From: Anaerolineales bacterium
GTDB taxonomy: Bacteria; Chloroflexota; Anaerolineae; Anaerolineales; Villigracilaceae
Length of the DNA: 64,000 nucleotides
NCBI GenBank assembly: GCA_016789025.1
Contig: JAEURC010000022.1
Coordinates: 1 to 64,000, forward strand
Direction: 5' to 3'
A model generated the notes under the pieces. That model saw nothing but the letters and a program-made list of their open reading frames with translations. It ran no database searches and had not been told where the DNA came from. A program made the position numbers and the translations under genes. This document shows positions 52,061 to 62,224 of this stretch, piece by piece. Positions within the stretch are counted from its first letter, which is position 1, and each line of letters begins with the position of its first letter.

Positions 52061-53653
52061 TTGAATTCGACTCATCGCATATTCCGCCAATGCAGTAATC
52101 GTCAATGACGGATTCACTCCAGGATTCGCGGGCATGATCGAGCCGTCTATGATGTACATGCCTTCGTAGTTGTGGACTTGGAAGTTTTCGTCCACAACAC
52201 CCTCTTCAGTATTTCGTCCCATCGGCGCGCCGCCGAGGATGTGCGCGGTGGTGGGGAGGTTGAAGGCGTTCTCGGTGATTGATCCCATCGCCGCGCCGTT
52301 GATGCGTTTGGCGAATGCTCGCGCCACATCGTGACCCGCATCCACCCGTGCGTGGATCTGGTGATCCGCGTCGGGTTGGGCTACCAAGCCGCGTCGGAAC
52401 AGCGTGAGCGGACTTCGCCCGATGCGAAATTTCATGTGGTTGTCCACGTTTTGCATGATGAGCAGGATGGTCATGTTGTGCGCCCAGTTGGGGAAGACCA
52501 TCGCGCGGAGATAGTCAATGGGGTGGCGGAGAATCCACGCGAGCGAGCGGACGAGACGCGCGGGGACATTCGTCACATCGGAGACGAGCGGCGCGCCGAG
52601 AAAGCGCATGAGCGAGGAGCCGTTCGGGTAGCGGACAGGTTCGACGCGCGTCACTTCATCCGCGTTGAAGATAGATGTGATTGAAACGCCTTGTGAAAAA
52701 TCCACAGTGGACTGGCGCGCGATCGAGCCGAGCAATGCTTCGGAGTTTGTGCGGATCATGTCGCCGAGACGCGGTGAAAGATTCGGCAGAGACTTTTTCA
52801 CGTCGCGCAGATTCAACAACAGTTTCATCGTCCCCATCACGCCTGCGGAGAAGATCACATTTTTGGCATACGCTTTTTTTGTTTGCTTGAAGAACTTTGT
52901 TGAATCTTTATACGTAATCTCAAAGCGCGCACTGTTTACTGATAACTGATCACTACTTTCTACTTTCCACTCTTTCACATCTACAACTTCCACTTCTGCT
53001 TTTACTTCCGCCCCATTCTTCTCCGCAAAATACAAATAATTTTTCGGGAGGGTGTTCTTGGCATTGTGACGACATCCGACCATGCACCCGCCGCAGTGGA
53101 TGCATCCCGCGCGGGCGGGACCGTCGCCGCCGAAAAAAGGATCGGGGACAGTGACCCCAGCCTCCCCGAAGAATGAACCGACATCCGTCGCGCGGAAGGT
53201 GTGTCCCATGCCGCGCTCATCCGCGATCTGCTTGAGGACCTCATCCGCTTTCCATAATTTTGGATTACGCGCCACGCCGAGCATTTTCTTTGCGGTCGCA
53301 TAATGCGGACGCAACGCGTCGCCCCATTTGACGTTTTGATTCCACGCGGGCGTTGTGAACGTCTCATCGCTCGGAACTTCGAGCACATTGGCGTATCCCA
53401 AACTTCCGCCGCCCACGCCCGCGCCGTGCAGGATCATCGCGCCTTTGAGAATGCTGATCTGCAAAATGCCATGCGCGCGGAGGGCGGGAAGCCAGAGGTA
53501 TTTCCAGAATTGCCAGTTGGTCTTGGCGAAATCTTTATCGTCGTAGCGTTTGCCTTTTTCGAGAACGAGAACGGAATATCCTTTTTCGGCGAGGCGCATG
53601 GCGGAGACACTTCCCCCGAAGCCAGAGCCGATGATGATGAAGTCGTAGATCAT
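52040..53653 (-). CDS. GMC oxidoreductase with ferredoxin-like Cys motif
   Basis: This 537-residue flavoprotein has an N-terminal FAD motif IIIGSGFGGSVSAMRLAEKG and a C-terminal GMC signature region (HILGGAPMGRN, then NPGVNPSLTITALAEYA), closest by layout to cholesterol-oxidase-like GMC enzymes. Near residue 190 it carries CIHCGGCMVGC, a C-x2-C-x2-C-x3-C pattern like a [4Fe-4S] ferredoxin site, which suggests electron transfer to a carrier rather than to oxygen. Residues about 228-241 and the last six come from repeats. The substrate is probably an alcohol or sterol, but is unknown. Confidence 0.85.
   Translation of the reverse strand: MIYDFIIIGSGFGGSVSAMRLAEKGYSVLVLEKGKRYDDKDFAKTNWQFWKYLWLPALRAHGILQISILKGAMILHGAGVGGGSLGYANVLEVPSDETFTTPAWNQNVKWGDALRPHYATAKKMLGVARNPKLWKADEVLKQIADERGMGHTFRATDVGSFFGEAGVTVPDPFFGGDGPARAGCIHCGGCMVGCRHNAKNTLPKNYLYFAEKNGAEVKAEVEVVDVKEWKVESSDQLSVNSARFEITYKDSTKFFKQTKKAYAKNVIFSAGVMGTMKLLLNLRDVKKSLPNLSPRLGDMIRTNSEALLGSIARQSTVDFSQGVSITSIFNADEVTRVEPVRYPNGSSLMRFLGAPLVSDVTNVPARLVRSLAWILRHPIDYLRAMVFPNWAHNMTILLIMQNVDNHMKFRIGRSPLTLFRRGLVAQPDADHQIHARVDAGHDVARAFAKRINGAAMGSITENAFNLPTTAHILGGAPMGRNTEEGVVDENFQVHNYEGMYIIDGSIMPANPGVNPSLTITALAEYAMSRIQSKHGNR
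52931..52970. repeat. ACTGATAACTGATCACT repeat inside the GMC gene
   Basis: A short element of ACTGTTTACTGATAACTGAT plus TACTTTCTACTTTCCAC is read in frame as WKVESSDQLSVNS. It lies outside the FAD and Cys motifs. Confidence 0.65.
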
Positions 53654-53845
53654 TTAGAAAGGATGAAGGATGAATTATGAAGGTTTGCGTTGACGGTTCG
53701 TCTTTCGCTCATCGTGTCGAAACGATGAAAGAAGAAAGATGTTACTCGATACGAGTTGAGGGTTCTCTTTCTGTGTGCCTAACTAGGCGCTCATCTCATA
53801 ATTTTCTTTTCTCAAATGATCCGTCAAACTCTATAATAAATCCCT

Positions 53846-54220
53846 TTATCGAGGCGCAAGTTTAATGGTTGTGGCTCGCGGACCCGACTCTGTCATGTGA
53901 CTAGCGATGCTGGCATAGTGACGATACTTTGTTTTGTAGGCTTCATCTATCTGGTTGTTGATATTTGAATCGGTTTCTTCTGTGAAGGTAACATCCTTGT
54001 CAATTCCGCCAACTCGAACATGACCTTCATAACGATCCTGAACGCCGCGAAACCAAGACGCCGTGCTTCCGTTCGTGGAGCGGACGTAAACGTCGTTGTC
54101 CACGCGCACAACCCAAACGGTCACAGGTTTTCGCAATGAGCCATCCTTTCGCAAGGAAGAGATTTGCAGCTCCTCTGATTTTTCGATTTTATTAAGTTCG
54201 TCGTTTGTCCATGTAGTCAT
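53846..54220 (-). CDS. DUF2255 family protein
   Basis: This 124-residue protein of the DUF2255 family has WTNDELNKIEKSEELQISSLRKDGS, in part, at the N terminus, then VTVWVVRVDNDVYVRS and the central SWFRGVQDRYEGHVRVGG. The fold is nitroreductase/F420-binding-like (split barrel) and the function is unknown. GAGG before the ATG at 54220 sets the start. It is the last gene of a five-gene operon with SDR, alcohol dehydrogenase, carboxymuconolactone decarboxylase-like and cupin genes. Confidence 0.82.
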   Translation of the reverse strand: MTTWTNDELNKIEKSEELQISSLRKDGSLRKPVTVWVVRVDNDVYVRSTNGSTASWFRGVQDRYEGHVRVGGIDKDVTFTEETDSNINNQIDEAYKTKYRHYASIASHMTESGPRATTIKLAPR

Positions 54221-54243
54221 GAAGCACCTCACTTATTAATATA

Positions 54244-55086
54244 TTAACGGCGAGCGAGAGCGCCAAATCGCATAGAAGCAACCACGCCGCCATCCATCAG
54301 AAAATCACTACCCGTGATAAAAGCTCCATCGAGACCCATTAGAAGAGCAGCCACAGCGCCAACCTCATCAGGCGTGCCGCCACGACGAACGGCACAGAGT
54401 TCAATCATCCTTTGGTATCCCGCAGCGTTGGGTCCTGTCATTTCATCTTTTGCTAATGGAGTGTAGATGATGCCAGGACTAATTGCATTGACTCGCGCTC
54501 CACGTTCGCCCCATTGAACTGCCGCTGACTGAACACGTAACGAGTTTGCGCGCTTGGAAATTCCGTACGCTCGCGCCGAGTCAGATATTTGATCGGGTTG
54601 AAGCATTGGCAGAGATAACAGTTCATCTGTAGGAGTTTGTGCGAGCGCTGCATCTTGTTCCGCGCCAAGCGCTGGCAACATGTGTCCCGCCATACTCGCA
54701 ATAACGATACCCGATCCGCCTTGAGCAATTACCTGACCAAATTCTTCAAGCACAAGCGCAGTTCCGTATAAGTCAACTTTGAGAATGGCTTCTGGTGAAG
54801 CTTGTGTAGGGGATAGTCCCGCAGTATGAATCACGCCTGTTACATTACCTATATTGGCGGCGGCGGTTGCCAATGAATGGACGGATTCCCGAGATGACAC
54901 ATCCACAAGTTGTGTGCTGACTTGATATCCCATTGATGACATACCGTCGCTTGCCGCTTTGGCATTGGACTCGCGCACATCTGCCAAAAGCAAATGTTTG
55001 CCCGAAGCGACGCGTCGCGCAATCGCTTGACCAATCGCTCCAGCGCCGATCAAAACGATGACTTCAGTATTTTGCGGTGTATCCAT
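54244..55086 (-). CDS. SDR family oxidoreductase
   Basis: This 280-residue short-chain dehydrogenase has the nucleotide motif LIGAGAIGQAIARRV (residues 12-26), catalytic Ser in IASMAGHM, a YGISKRAN Tyr-x3-Lys motif and an SPGIIYTP segment. It uses NAD(P)H to reduce or oxidise a carbonyl or alcohol. AAGGAG is well placed before the ATG. It belongs to the cupin-CMD-ADH-SDR-DUF2255 operon. Confidence 0.88.
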   Translation of the reverse strand: MDTPQNTEVIVLIGAGAIGQAIARRVASGKHLLLADVRESNAKAASDGMSSMGYQVSTQLVDVSSRESVHSLATAAANIGNVTGVIHTAGLSPTQASPEAILKVDLYGTALVLEEFGQVIAQGGSGIVIASMAGHMLPALGAEQDAALAQTPTDELLSLPMLQPDQISDSARAYGISKRANSLRVQSAAVQWGERGARVNAISPGIIYTPLAKDEMTGPNAAGYQRMIELCAVRRGGTPDEVGAVAALLMGLDGAFITGSDFLMDGGVVASMRFGALARR

Positions 55087-55100
55087 TTCTAGACTCCTTC

Positions 55101-56135
55101 TTAAAACTCAATGATGGCTTTAATGGCTTCGCGGTTGTTCATCGCTCGATAGCCATCTGGAACTTGATCCAAGGCGCCAACAAAGTCAAATACTTTGCCT
55201 GGTTGAATGCTGCCATCAAGGACATCAACAAGCAACTCATTCATATACGCCCGAGCAGGCGCAGGACCGCCAGCAATTGTGACGTTTCCATAGAATGTCG
55301 GTCTCGCAATCGGCATCTCTTCTCCTTGCGGAACGCCAACACGCCCAACCGCGCCTCCTGCGCGCGCAATGCTCAACGCGGTGCGAGTCGATTCTTCATA
55401 GCCCACGCACTCCAGAACGGAATGCGCTCCAAGTCCTTTGGTAATTTCACGCACCCGTGCAATGGCTTCATCGCCGCGTTCAGTGACAATATCTGTCGCG
55501 CCAAATTCCTTTGCAAGATTGATGCGATCCGCATGACGGTCTAAAAAGATAATTTGCTCTGCGCCGAGGCGCTTTGCCGCGATGACGCCGCATAAACCAA
55601 CTGCTCCGCCTCCAACAACTGCGGCGATTTTGCCCGCGCTAACTTTCGCCGCCACCGCCGCATGATGTCCAGTTGCCATGACGTCGGTCAGAGTAAGAAG
55701 CGAGGGCATTAATTCATGGTCTTTGCCAACGGGAATAGGAACGAGAGTCCCATCTGCTTGTGGAACACGAACCGCCTCACCCTGACCTCCATCCAGTTCG
55801 GTGCCACCCCACCAGCCTCCATGCAGACAAGAAGTTTGCAATCCCTGCTGACAGAATTCACAAGTTCCATCAGACCAAGCAAAAGGAGCCGCGACGAAAT
55901 CGCCAACTTTGATCGTGCGAACATCCTTCCCAATGGCTTCCACAACGCCGATAAATTCGTGCCCCATGCGGCTACCGACATCACTGGGTTTCATTCCTTT
56001 ATAGGGCCAAAGATCGCTGCCGCAAATCCCTGCGCGAGTGACAACAACCAATGCGTCCGTGGATTCTTTTAGTTGCGCATCGGGAACATTCTCAACACGA
56101 ACGTCCCCCGCTCCATACATTAAAGTTGCGCGCAT
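55101..56135 (-). CDS. Zinc-dependent alcohol dehydrogenase family protein
   Basis: This 344-residue medium-chain dehydrogenase shows catalytic zinc ligands in GICGSDLWPY and GHEFIGVVE, the structural zinc cysteines only in part (CEFCQQGLQTSC), and a Rossmann motif AAVVGGGAVGLCGVIAAKRLG. It oxidises an alcohol or reduces a carbonyl with NAD(P). It lies 14 nt upstream of the SDR gene in the same operon. Confidence 0.9.
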   Translation of the reverse strand: MRATLMYGAGDVRVENVPDAQLKESTDALVVVTRAGICGSDLWPYKGMKPSDVGSRMGHEFIGVVEAIGKDVRTIKVGDFVAAPFAWSDGTCEFCQQGLQTSCLHGGWWGGTELDGGQGEAVRVPQADGTLVPIPVGKDHELMPSLLTLTDVMATGHHAAVAAKVSAGKIAAVVGGGAVGLCGVIAAKRLGAEQIIFLDRHADRINLAKEFGATDIVTERGDEAIARVREITKGLGAHSVLECVGYEESTRTALSIARAGGAVGRVGVPQGEEMPIARPTFYGNVTIAGGPAPARAYMNELLVDVLDGSIQPGKVFDFVGALDQVPDGYRAMNNREAIKAIIEF

Positions 56136-56162
56136 AATATGCTCCAGTGATTTGATTTGATA

Positions 56163-56495
56163 TTATCCATCGCTGTCTTCGCTATACACTTCTTTTGCCA
56201 TAGGAAAAACAGCCCATGCGTTTGGCCAGCCCGCGTAGAAGGCGGCGTGCGTAATGATTTCCGCCATTTCTTCCGCTGTGACGCCGTTGTTCTTTGCGTT
56301 GGTGATATGGTACTTCAAAGAATTATCGAAGATCCCCTTGGTCATTAGAACCGTGATTGTAATGATGCTTCGGTCGCGGAGTGAAAGCTTATCTTCTCTC
56401 GACCAGACTTCCCCGAATAAAACGTCGTCGTTCAGCTCGGCAAACTTTGGCGCAAAATCGCCAAGGGCATTTCTTCCCGCCGTTTGTTTTTTCAT
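56163..56495 (-). CDS. Carboxymuconolactone decarboxylase family protein
   Basis: This 110-residue CMD/AhpD-like protein has an EVWSREDKLSLRDRSIITI segment and HITNAKNNGVTAEEMAEIITHAAFYAGWP. It lacks the Cys-x2-Cys redox pair of AhpD, so peroxidase activity is unlikely. In such operons it may isomerise or decarboxylate a small acid or lactone. Confidence 0.88.
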   Translation of the reverse strand: MKKQTAGRNALGDFAPKFAELNDDVLFGEVWSREDKLSLRDRSIITITVLMTKGIFDNSLKYHITNAKNNGVTAEEMAEIITHAAFYAGWPNAWAVFPMAKEVYSEDSDG

Positions 56496-56525
56496 GACGA
56501 AACTCGCTTTCTTAATAGGGATTCT

Positions 56526-56960
56526 CTATTGCAACTTACTATACTCCTCATCGTTAACAGCCTCAAGCCATTCATTGTTGGTATTTTCTCCTGGAACTTC
56601 AATGGCTACATGAGAAAACCAACTATCAGCCTTTGCGCCATGCCAATGCTTTAATCCTGCGGGGATATGAATAAACGAACCTTCTGAAAGACTGATCGGT
56701 TCTTTGCCTTCTGCCTGATACCAGCCCTCTCCCGCGGTGCATAGCAGAATCTGCCCGCCGCCGCTGGTAGCGTGATGGATATGCCAGTTATTGCGACAAC
56801 CTGGCGCAAAGGTGACATTTGCCAACATGGGCTTCTCTTCGGGTTTTGTCAACCTATTGAGAAAGGAATCGCCAATAAAATATTTTGCATACGCCTCGTT
56901 GGGCGCGCCAGTCCCGAACATATTTGCTTTTTCAAACTCTTGTTTATTCATATATTTCAT
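56526..56960 (-). CDS. Cupin domain protein
   Basis: This 144-residue single-domain cupin has metal-binding histidines in CRNNWHIHHATSGGGQILL and in the second motif near AGLKHWHGAK. It is the first gene of the five-gene operon and resembles cupins that accompany CMD-family proteins in carbohydrate or aldehyde metabolism. GAGG lies 9 nt before the ATG. Confidence 0.88.
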   Translation of the reverse strand: MKYMNKQEFEKANMFGTGAPNEAYAKYFIGDSFLNRLTKPEEKPMLANVTFAPGCRNNWHIHHATSGGGQILLCTAGEGWYQAEGKEPISLSEGSFIHIPAGLKHWHGAKADSWFSHVAIEVPGENTNNEWLEAVNDEEYSKLQ

Positions 56961-57088
56961 GGCTTTTCACCTCACGAATAAAAATTGTTTTCTGCCTGCG
57001 ATTCGATCGGAATAACATTGAAAGCATTGCTACCTGTAGACTGCGAATCGCTTCATCTGCTTTTGAATTATATCGCACTGATTACTCT

Positions 57089-57123
57089 CTCCTCCCCTTC
57101 GTCACAATCCGAATCGGCGTTCC
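57089..57123. repeat. 35-bp direct repeat, left copy
   Basis: CTCCTCCCCTTCGTCACAAT through CGGCGTTCC is identical to 58949-58983. On the minus strand it encodes the C-terminal residues [13 protein letters not shown] and a stop, without an upstream start, so it is a truncated copy of the small ORF at 58942-59031. Confidence 0.75.
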
Positions 57124-57234
57124 TAAAAACCCATATTATTCCCTGATTTGATTTTCTAAATAACGTAAGTACGTGAAGTGCATCAACTTCGAATCATTGA
57201 CATAGATCATAAACATCGGCAGACCGATCCGCAC

Positions 57235-58656
57235 TTACCTGAACGGACACACATCCGCTGGCACATAGATGTGACTTTGCGCCCCGTGATAATCGCTCCC
57301 CAGCGGAATCAAAATTTCGGGATGTTCCGCCGCATATTTGATCGCCGCCGCGCAACCATCGTACATCTTGTGCGCGGACTGGTACGCCTCCCAAAATGCG
57401 GATGCCATTTCCACGTAGGGATGGGCGTATGGGTCGTTGCTGAATGTTTCTTGCAGGGTTTGATAAGTCGTGAGGGCTTCTGACTCATTTCCCTGAACAA
57501 AATGAAGGAGCATAATGCGATAGTAGGCATATGCGGCGAGACGAGGGTATTCAGTGGTGTCTTCCAATGGTTCAGGAGGAGAAGTAGGTTTTGCTGGATC
57601 GTAATTATCAACAAGCAATCGAATTTCGTATTCTCTACGAACTTTCGACCACCATTTTAGTTCTTTGCTAAATATTACGTCGTCATAAAGCTCCAATGCC
57701 TTTTCAAAATCCGCATCTAAAGCCATCCAGTCTGCATCTTGAATTGCCTGAAACCGATATTCAGGCGTAGAAAATTCAGGGTGGGAAAGTGCAAAGTTAG
57801 TTCCATCCCAGTAGTAAATATCTTTTTGCCCACGCAATGGGACATAGTCTACATAACCTCCTATGCTTGGAAATGGTCCCTCAATGACTAACTCTAGAAT
57901 CTTATCGTTGTTTACATCTATGACTTTCTTGTCTAAAGATGTAACTGTTTGCCATTCACCTAACAAATTTTGAAATTCATGCCCATCCCACTCAAAGATT
58001 GAAATATCAAAGCAATTTCCTGAACAATATGTAATGCCCGCGACAATTTCAGGTATACCATTTTGATTCATATCCCTTATATCAACGATGGATGCAGGTT
58101 CTCCTACAACCCCATTCAGATTTAGGGATAATTCGTAAGAACCATTTTTACAAGAGTATATTCCAAACCCCGGTAATATTTTGATAATAAAATCTTTCAC
58201 ACCATCATTTGTCAAATCAAATTCATCGATTGTGCCCAAAGCACGCCCGTATTTATTGCTATTTGATAATTCGGCATTTGCATTTTCCCAAGAACCACCC
58301 ATATTGAGATAATCAAGAATGGATTTGAATATCTGATCATCAAACAATTTTTCTTTATGTCCAGAAAAAGAAGTTGTATCTAATTCCGTGTCGGGGTTGA
58401 TTTGTGGGCAAACATGGGCCATCGCAGGCGTGACCGTGACAATCGTCGAAACATCAAATGTCGGCGTGAAGGTGGGGATGGTGGGCAGAGGCGTGATGGA
58501 TGCGGTTGGTGTTGCTGATGGAAGGAGAGTCGCGGTGCTGGTTGGTGTCAACGATGAAGTTGATATTGCATCGTCAACGACAGGGGCGGGAGCAGGTTGT
58601 CCGCAGGCGGAGAGGAGAAAAATCATGGCAAGCAAAGTAAACGCAAGTTTTTTCAT
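57235..58656 (-). CDS. Lipoprotein with FG-GAP/VCBS-like repeats
   Basis: This 473-residue protein has a lipoprotein signal (lipobox LSAC near residues 15-18) and a Thr/Pro linker to about residue 65. It also has three calcium-loop-like strings, DLTNDGVKDF, DMNQNGIPEI and DVNNDKILEL, typical of integrin-like FG-GAP blades. The C-terminal 130 residues are helical and TPR-like (AYAYYRIMLLHFVQGNESEALTTY). GGGAGGA six nt before the ATG sets the start. The middle is visibly more AT-rich than its neighbours. It lies between two identical 35-bp direct repeats. Confidence 0.72.
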   Translation of the reverse strand: MKKLAFTLLAMIFLLSACGQPAPAPVVDDAISTSSLTPTSTATLLPSATPTASITPLPTIPTFTPTFDVSTIVTVTPAMAHVCPQINPDTELDTTSFSGHKEKLFDDQIFKSILDYLNMGGSWENANAELSNSNKYGRALGTIDEFDLTNDGVKDFIIKILPGFGIYSCKNGSYELSLNLNGVVGEPASIVDIRDMNQNGIPEIVAGITYCSGNCFDISIFEWDGHEFQNLLGEWQTVTSLDKKVIDVNNDKILELVIEGPFPSIGGYVDYVPLRGQKDIYYWDGTNFALSHPEFSTPEYRFQAIQDADWMALDADFEKALELYDDVIFSKELKWWSKVRREYEIRLLVDNYDPAKPTSPPEPLEDTTEYPRLAAYAYYRIMLLHFVQGNESEALTTYQTLQETFSNDPYAHPYVEMASAFWEAYQSAHKMYDGCAAAIKYAAEHPEILIPLGSDYHGAQSHIYVPADVCPFR

Positions 58657-58690
58657 GGGAGTCCTCCCGATATTATTCATAGCGCTTTAA

Positions 58691-60241
<1,551 letters not shown>

Positions 60242-60264
60242 GCAATTAATCATACGGAAAAACA

Positions 60265-61062
60265 ATGACCCTCTTCCACGCCCTCCTCCTCGGCATCATT
60301 CAGGGATTGACCGAATTCATCCCTGTTTCATCCACTGCCCATTTGTTGATCGGGCAAAAACTATTGGGCATCCCCGCCGATGACGCGATGTTTTCATTCC
60401 TCGTCATCGTTCAACTTGGGACGCTGGTCTCCCTGTTTGCGTTTTACTGGAAGGATTTGATCTCCATCGCCAAAGCGACCATCAACTTTCGACATGCGAC
60501 TTTTGACCGCAACCTTGGTTTTTACATCATCATCGCCACCGTCCCCGCGTTGCTTGCTGGCTATCTCTTGAAGGACGCGGTCGAAGCGATGTTCAAACAG
60601 CCCATGCTTCAAGCGTCAATTCGCCTATTAACTGCGGCAGTTTTGCTTACTCTCGCTGAATGGCTCACAAAAAAGAATCGGACACTGGACTCCATGACTT
60701 GGCTGGATGCGTTGATCGTTGGCTTGTTTCAGATCATCGCCGTCTTCCCCGGCGCCTCTCGAAGCGGGACGACCATCAGCGGCGGTATGTTCCGCGGATT
60801 CGACCGTCCGTCCGCGGCGCGGTTTGCGTTTTTGATGTCGGTGCCTGTGATGCTTGCGGCGGGCGGATACGAATTGCTGGATGTGATTCAAATGCCGAAT
60901 CTCGCCGAGCTCCTGCCTCTGCTCGCGGTGGGATTCGTCACTGCCGCAGTTGTTGGCTGGTTCGCCATAAAATGGCTGATCCATTACTTGAGTCACCGTT
61001 CGTTGTATGTGTTTGCTGTCTATTGCGCGGTTGTAGGTGCTATCACACTTTCAATGTCCTAG
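60265..61062 (+). CDS. uppP: Undecaprenyl-diphosphate phosphatase
   Basis: This 265-residue membrane protein of the BacA/UppP family has the two active-site regions GLTEFIPVSSTAH (residues 13-25) and PGASRSGTTISGG. It dephosphorylates undecaprenyl diphosphate, to recycle the lipid carrier of cell-wall and glycan synthesis. Eight membrane helices and a normal length are seen. Confidence 0.95.
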   Translation: MTLFHALLLGIIQGLTEFIPVSSTAHLLIGQKLLGIPADDAMFSFLVIVQLGTLVSLFAFYWKDLISIAKATINFRHATFDRNLGFYIIIATVPALLAGYLLKDAVEAMFKQPMLQASIRLLTAAVLLTLAEWLTKKNRTLDSMTWLDALIVGLFQIIAVFPGASRSGTTISGGMFRGFDRPSAARFAFLMSVPVMLAAGGYELLDVIQMPNLAELLPLLAVGFVTAAVVGWFAIKWLIHYLSHRSLYVFAVYCAVVGAITLSMS

Positions 61063-61066
61063 CCTG

Positions 61067-61108
61067 TATTACTGCGTATTGCGTACTACCTAATACGCAG
61101 TATGCAAT
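61067..61108. repeat. ACTGCGTATTGCGTA inverted repeat
   Basis: ATTACTGCGTATTGCGTA and TACGCAGTATGCAAT are near-complementary. A related GTATTGCGTATGCGG string lies near 16730. Confidence 0.6.
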
Positions 61109-61117
61109 AAGGAAACC

Positions 61118-62224
61118 ATGAAACCAACCCAACTCCTCAAACTCCTCGTTGAAACTGAATCACCGTCACATGACAAAGCCGCAGTGGATCGTGTCGGCGC
61201 TATCGTCGCTGAAGAAGCGCGCAAACTTGGTGGACAAGTTGAAGTCATCCCCAACAAGGAAACTGGGAACCATGTTTTAGTTCGTTTCTCACCAGCCCGA
61301 CCTTCGACCTTTGACCTTCAACCTTCAATTTTGATTCTCTGCCACATGGACACGGTCTTCCCTCTCGGCACGATTCAAAAAACTCCCTATCGTGAAGAGA
61401 GCGGGAAAATTTTCGGTCCCGGCACGCTGGATATGAAGGCTGGGATTGTCATTGCGCTTGCCGCTGTTGAATCCGCTCAAAGGTCCGAGTTGAAGCGTGC
61501 GGTCACGTTGTTGTGCACATCCGATGAAGAGATCGGCAGTCATACATCGCGCGGATTGATCGAGTCGCTGGCGAAGGAGTCCGCGTTGGTGTTGGTGATG
61601 GAAGGCGCGCTGCTCGACGGCTCGCTCAAAACGTGGCGCAAAGGCACAGGCGGATTTTCGGTGACGGTTCACGGACGCGCGGCGCACGCGGGCGGCGATC
61701 ATCAAGCGGGGCGCAACGCGATTGAAGAGATGTCGCATCAGGTGATCGCGATTCAAAAATTGACGGATTATGAAAAACAAACAACGGTGAATGTTGGCGT
61801 GATTCACGGCGGAACGGTCTCGAATGTTGTGCCAGAGGAGGCGCGCATCGAAGTGGATGTGCGCGTGATGCAAGCGGGCGAATGGGAACGACTCGAAAGT
61901 GAAATGAAAAAACTTGCGCCTGTTCTCGATGGTACGCGCATCGAAGTCACGGGCGGATTGAATCGTCCGCCGATGCCGTTCGATGATCTGATGAAGTCCA
62001 CGTTTGAAAAAGCAAAAGCAATCGCCGCGCCGCTCGGCATGAATCTCACCGCGGGCGGCACGGGCGGCGCATCGGATGGAAATTTTGTCGCGCCGCTCGG
62101 CGTCCCGTTGCTCGACGGCATGGGCGCGGTGGGCGAGGGCTATCACTCGGAACGCGAATTTATTTTTTCCAACAGCCTCGAACAAAAAGCAAAGTTGATC
62201 GCGGAGTTGATTAAGCAATGGTGA
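61118..62224 (+). CDS. M20 family metallopeptidase (CPG2-like)
   Basis: This 368-residue glutamate carboxypeptidase-type enzyme has ILCHMDTVFPLGT (metal His and Asp near residues 75-80), GPGTLDMKAG, the catalytic TSDEEIGS Glu pair and a dimerisation domain starting at GFSVTVHGRAAHAGGDHQ. It removes C-terminal Glu or related residues from peptides or folates, but the substrate is not determined. Residues about 61-72 (ARPSTFDLQPSI) are encoded by a CGACCTT-type tandem repeat just before the active-site strand. It overlaps the next gene by 7 nt. Confidence 0.85.
   Translation: MKPTQLLKLLVETESPSHDKAAVDRVGAIVAEEARKLGGQVEVIPNKETGNHVLVRFSPARPSTFDLQPSILILCHMDTVFPLGTIQKTPYREESGKIFGPGTLDMKAGIVIALAAVESAQRSELKRAVTLLCTSDEEIGSHTSRGLIESLAKESALVLVMEGALLDGSLKTWRKGTGGFSVTVHGRAAHAGGDHQAGRNAIEEMSHQVIAIQKLTDYEKQTTVNVGVIHGGTVSNVVPEEARIEVDVRVMQAGEWERLESEMKKLAPVLDGTRIEVTGGLNRPPMPFDDLMKSTFEKAKAIAAPLGMNLTAGGTGGASDGNFVAPLGVPLLDGMGAVGEGYHSEREFIFSNSLEQKAKLIAELIKQW
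61299..61332. repeat. CGACCTTTGACCTTCAACC tandem repeat inside M20 gene
   Basis: Four heptamer-like CCTT(C/T)(A/G)A units form a short tandem array related to 15487-15519 in ade, and are in frame. Confidence 0.62.
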
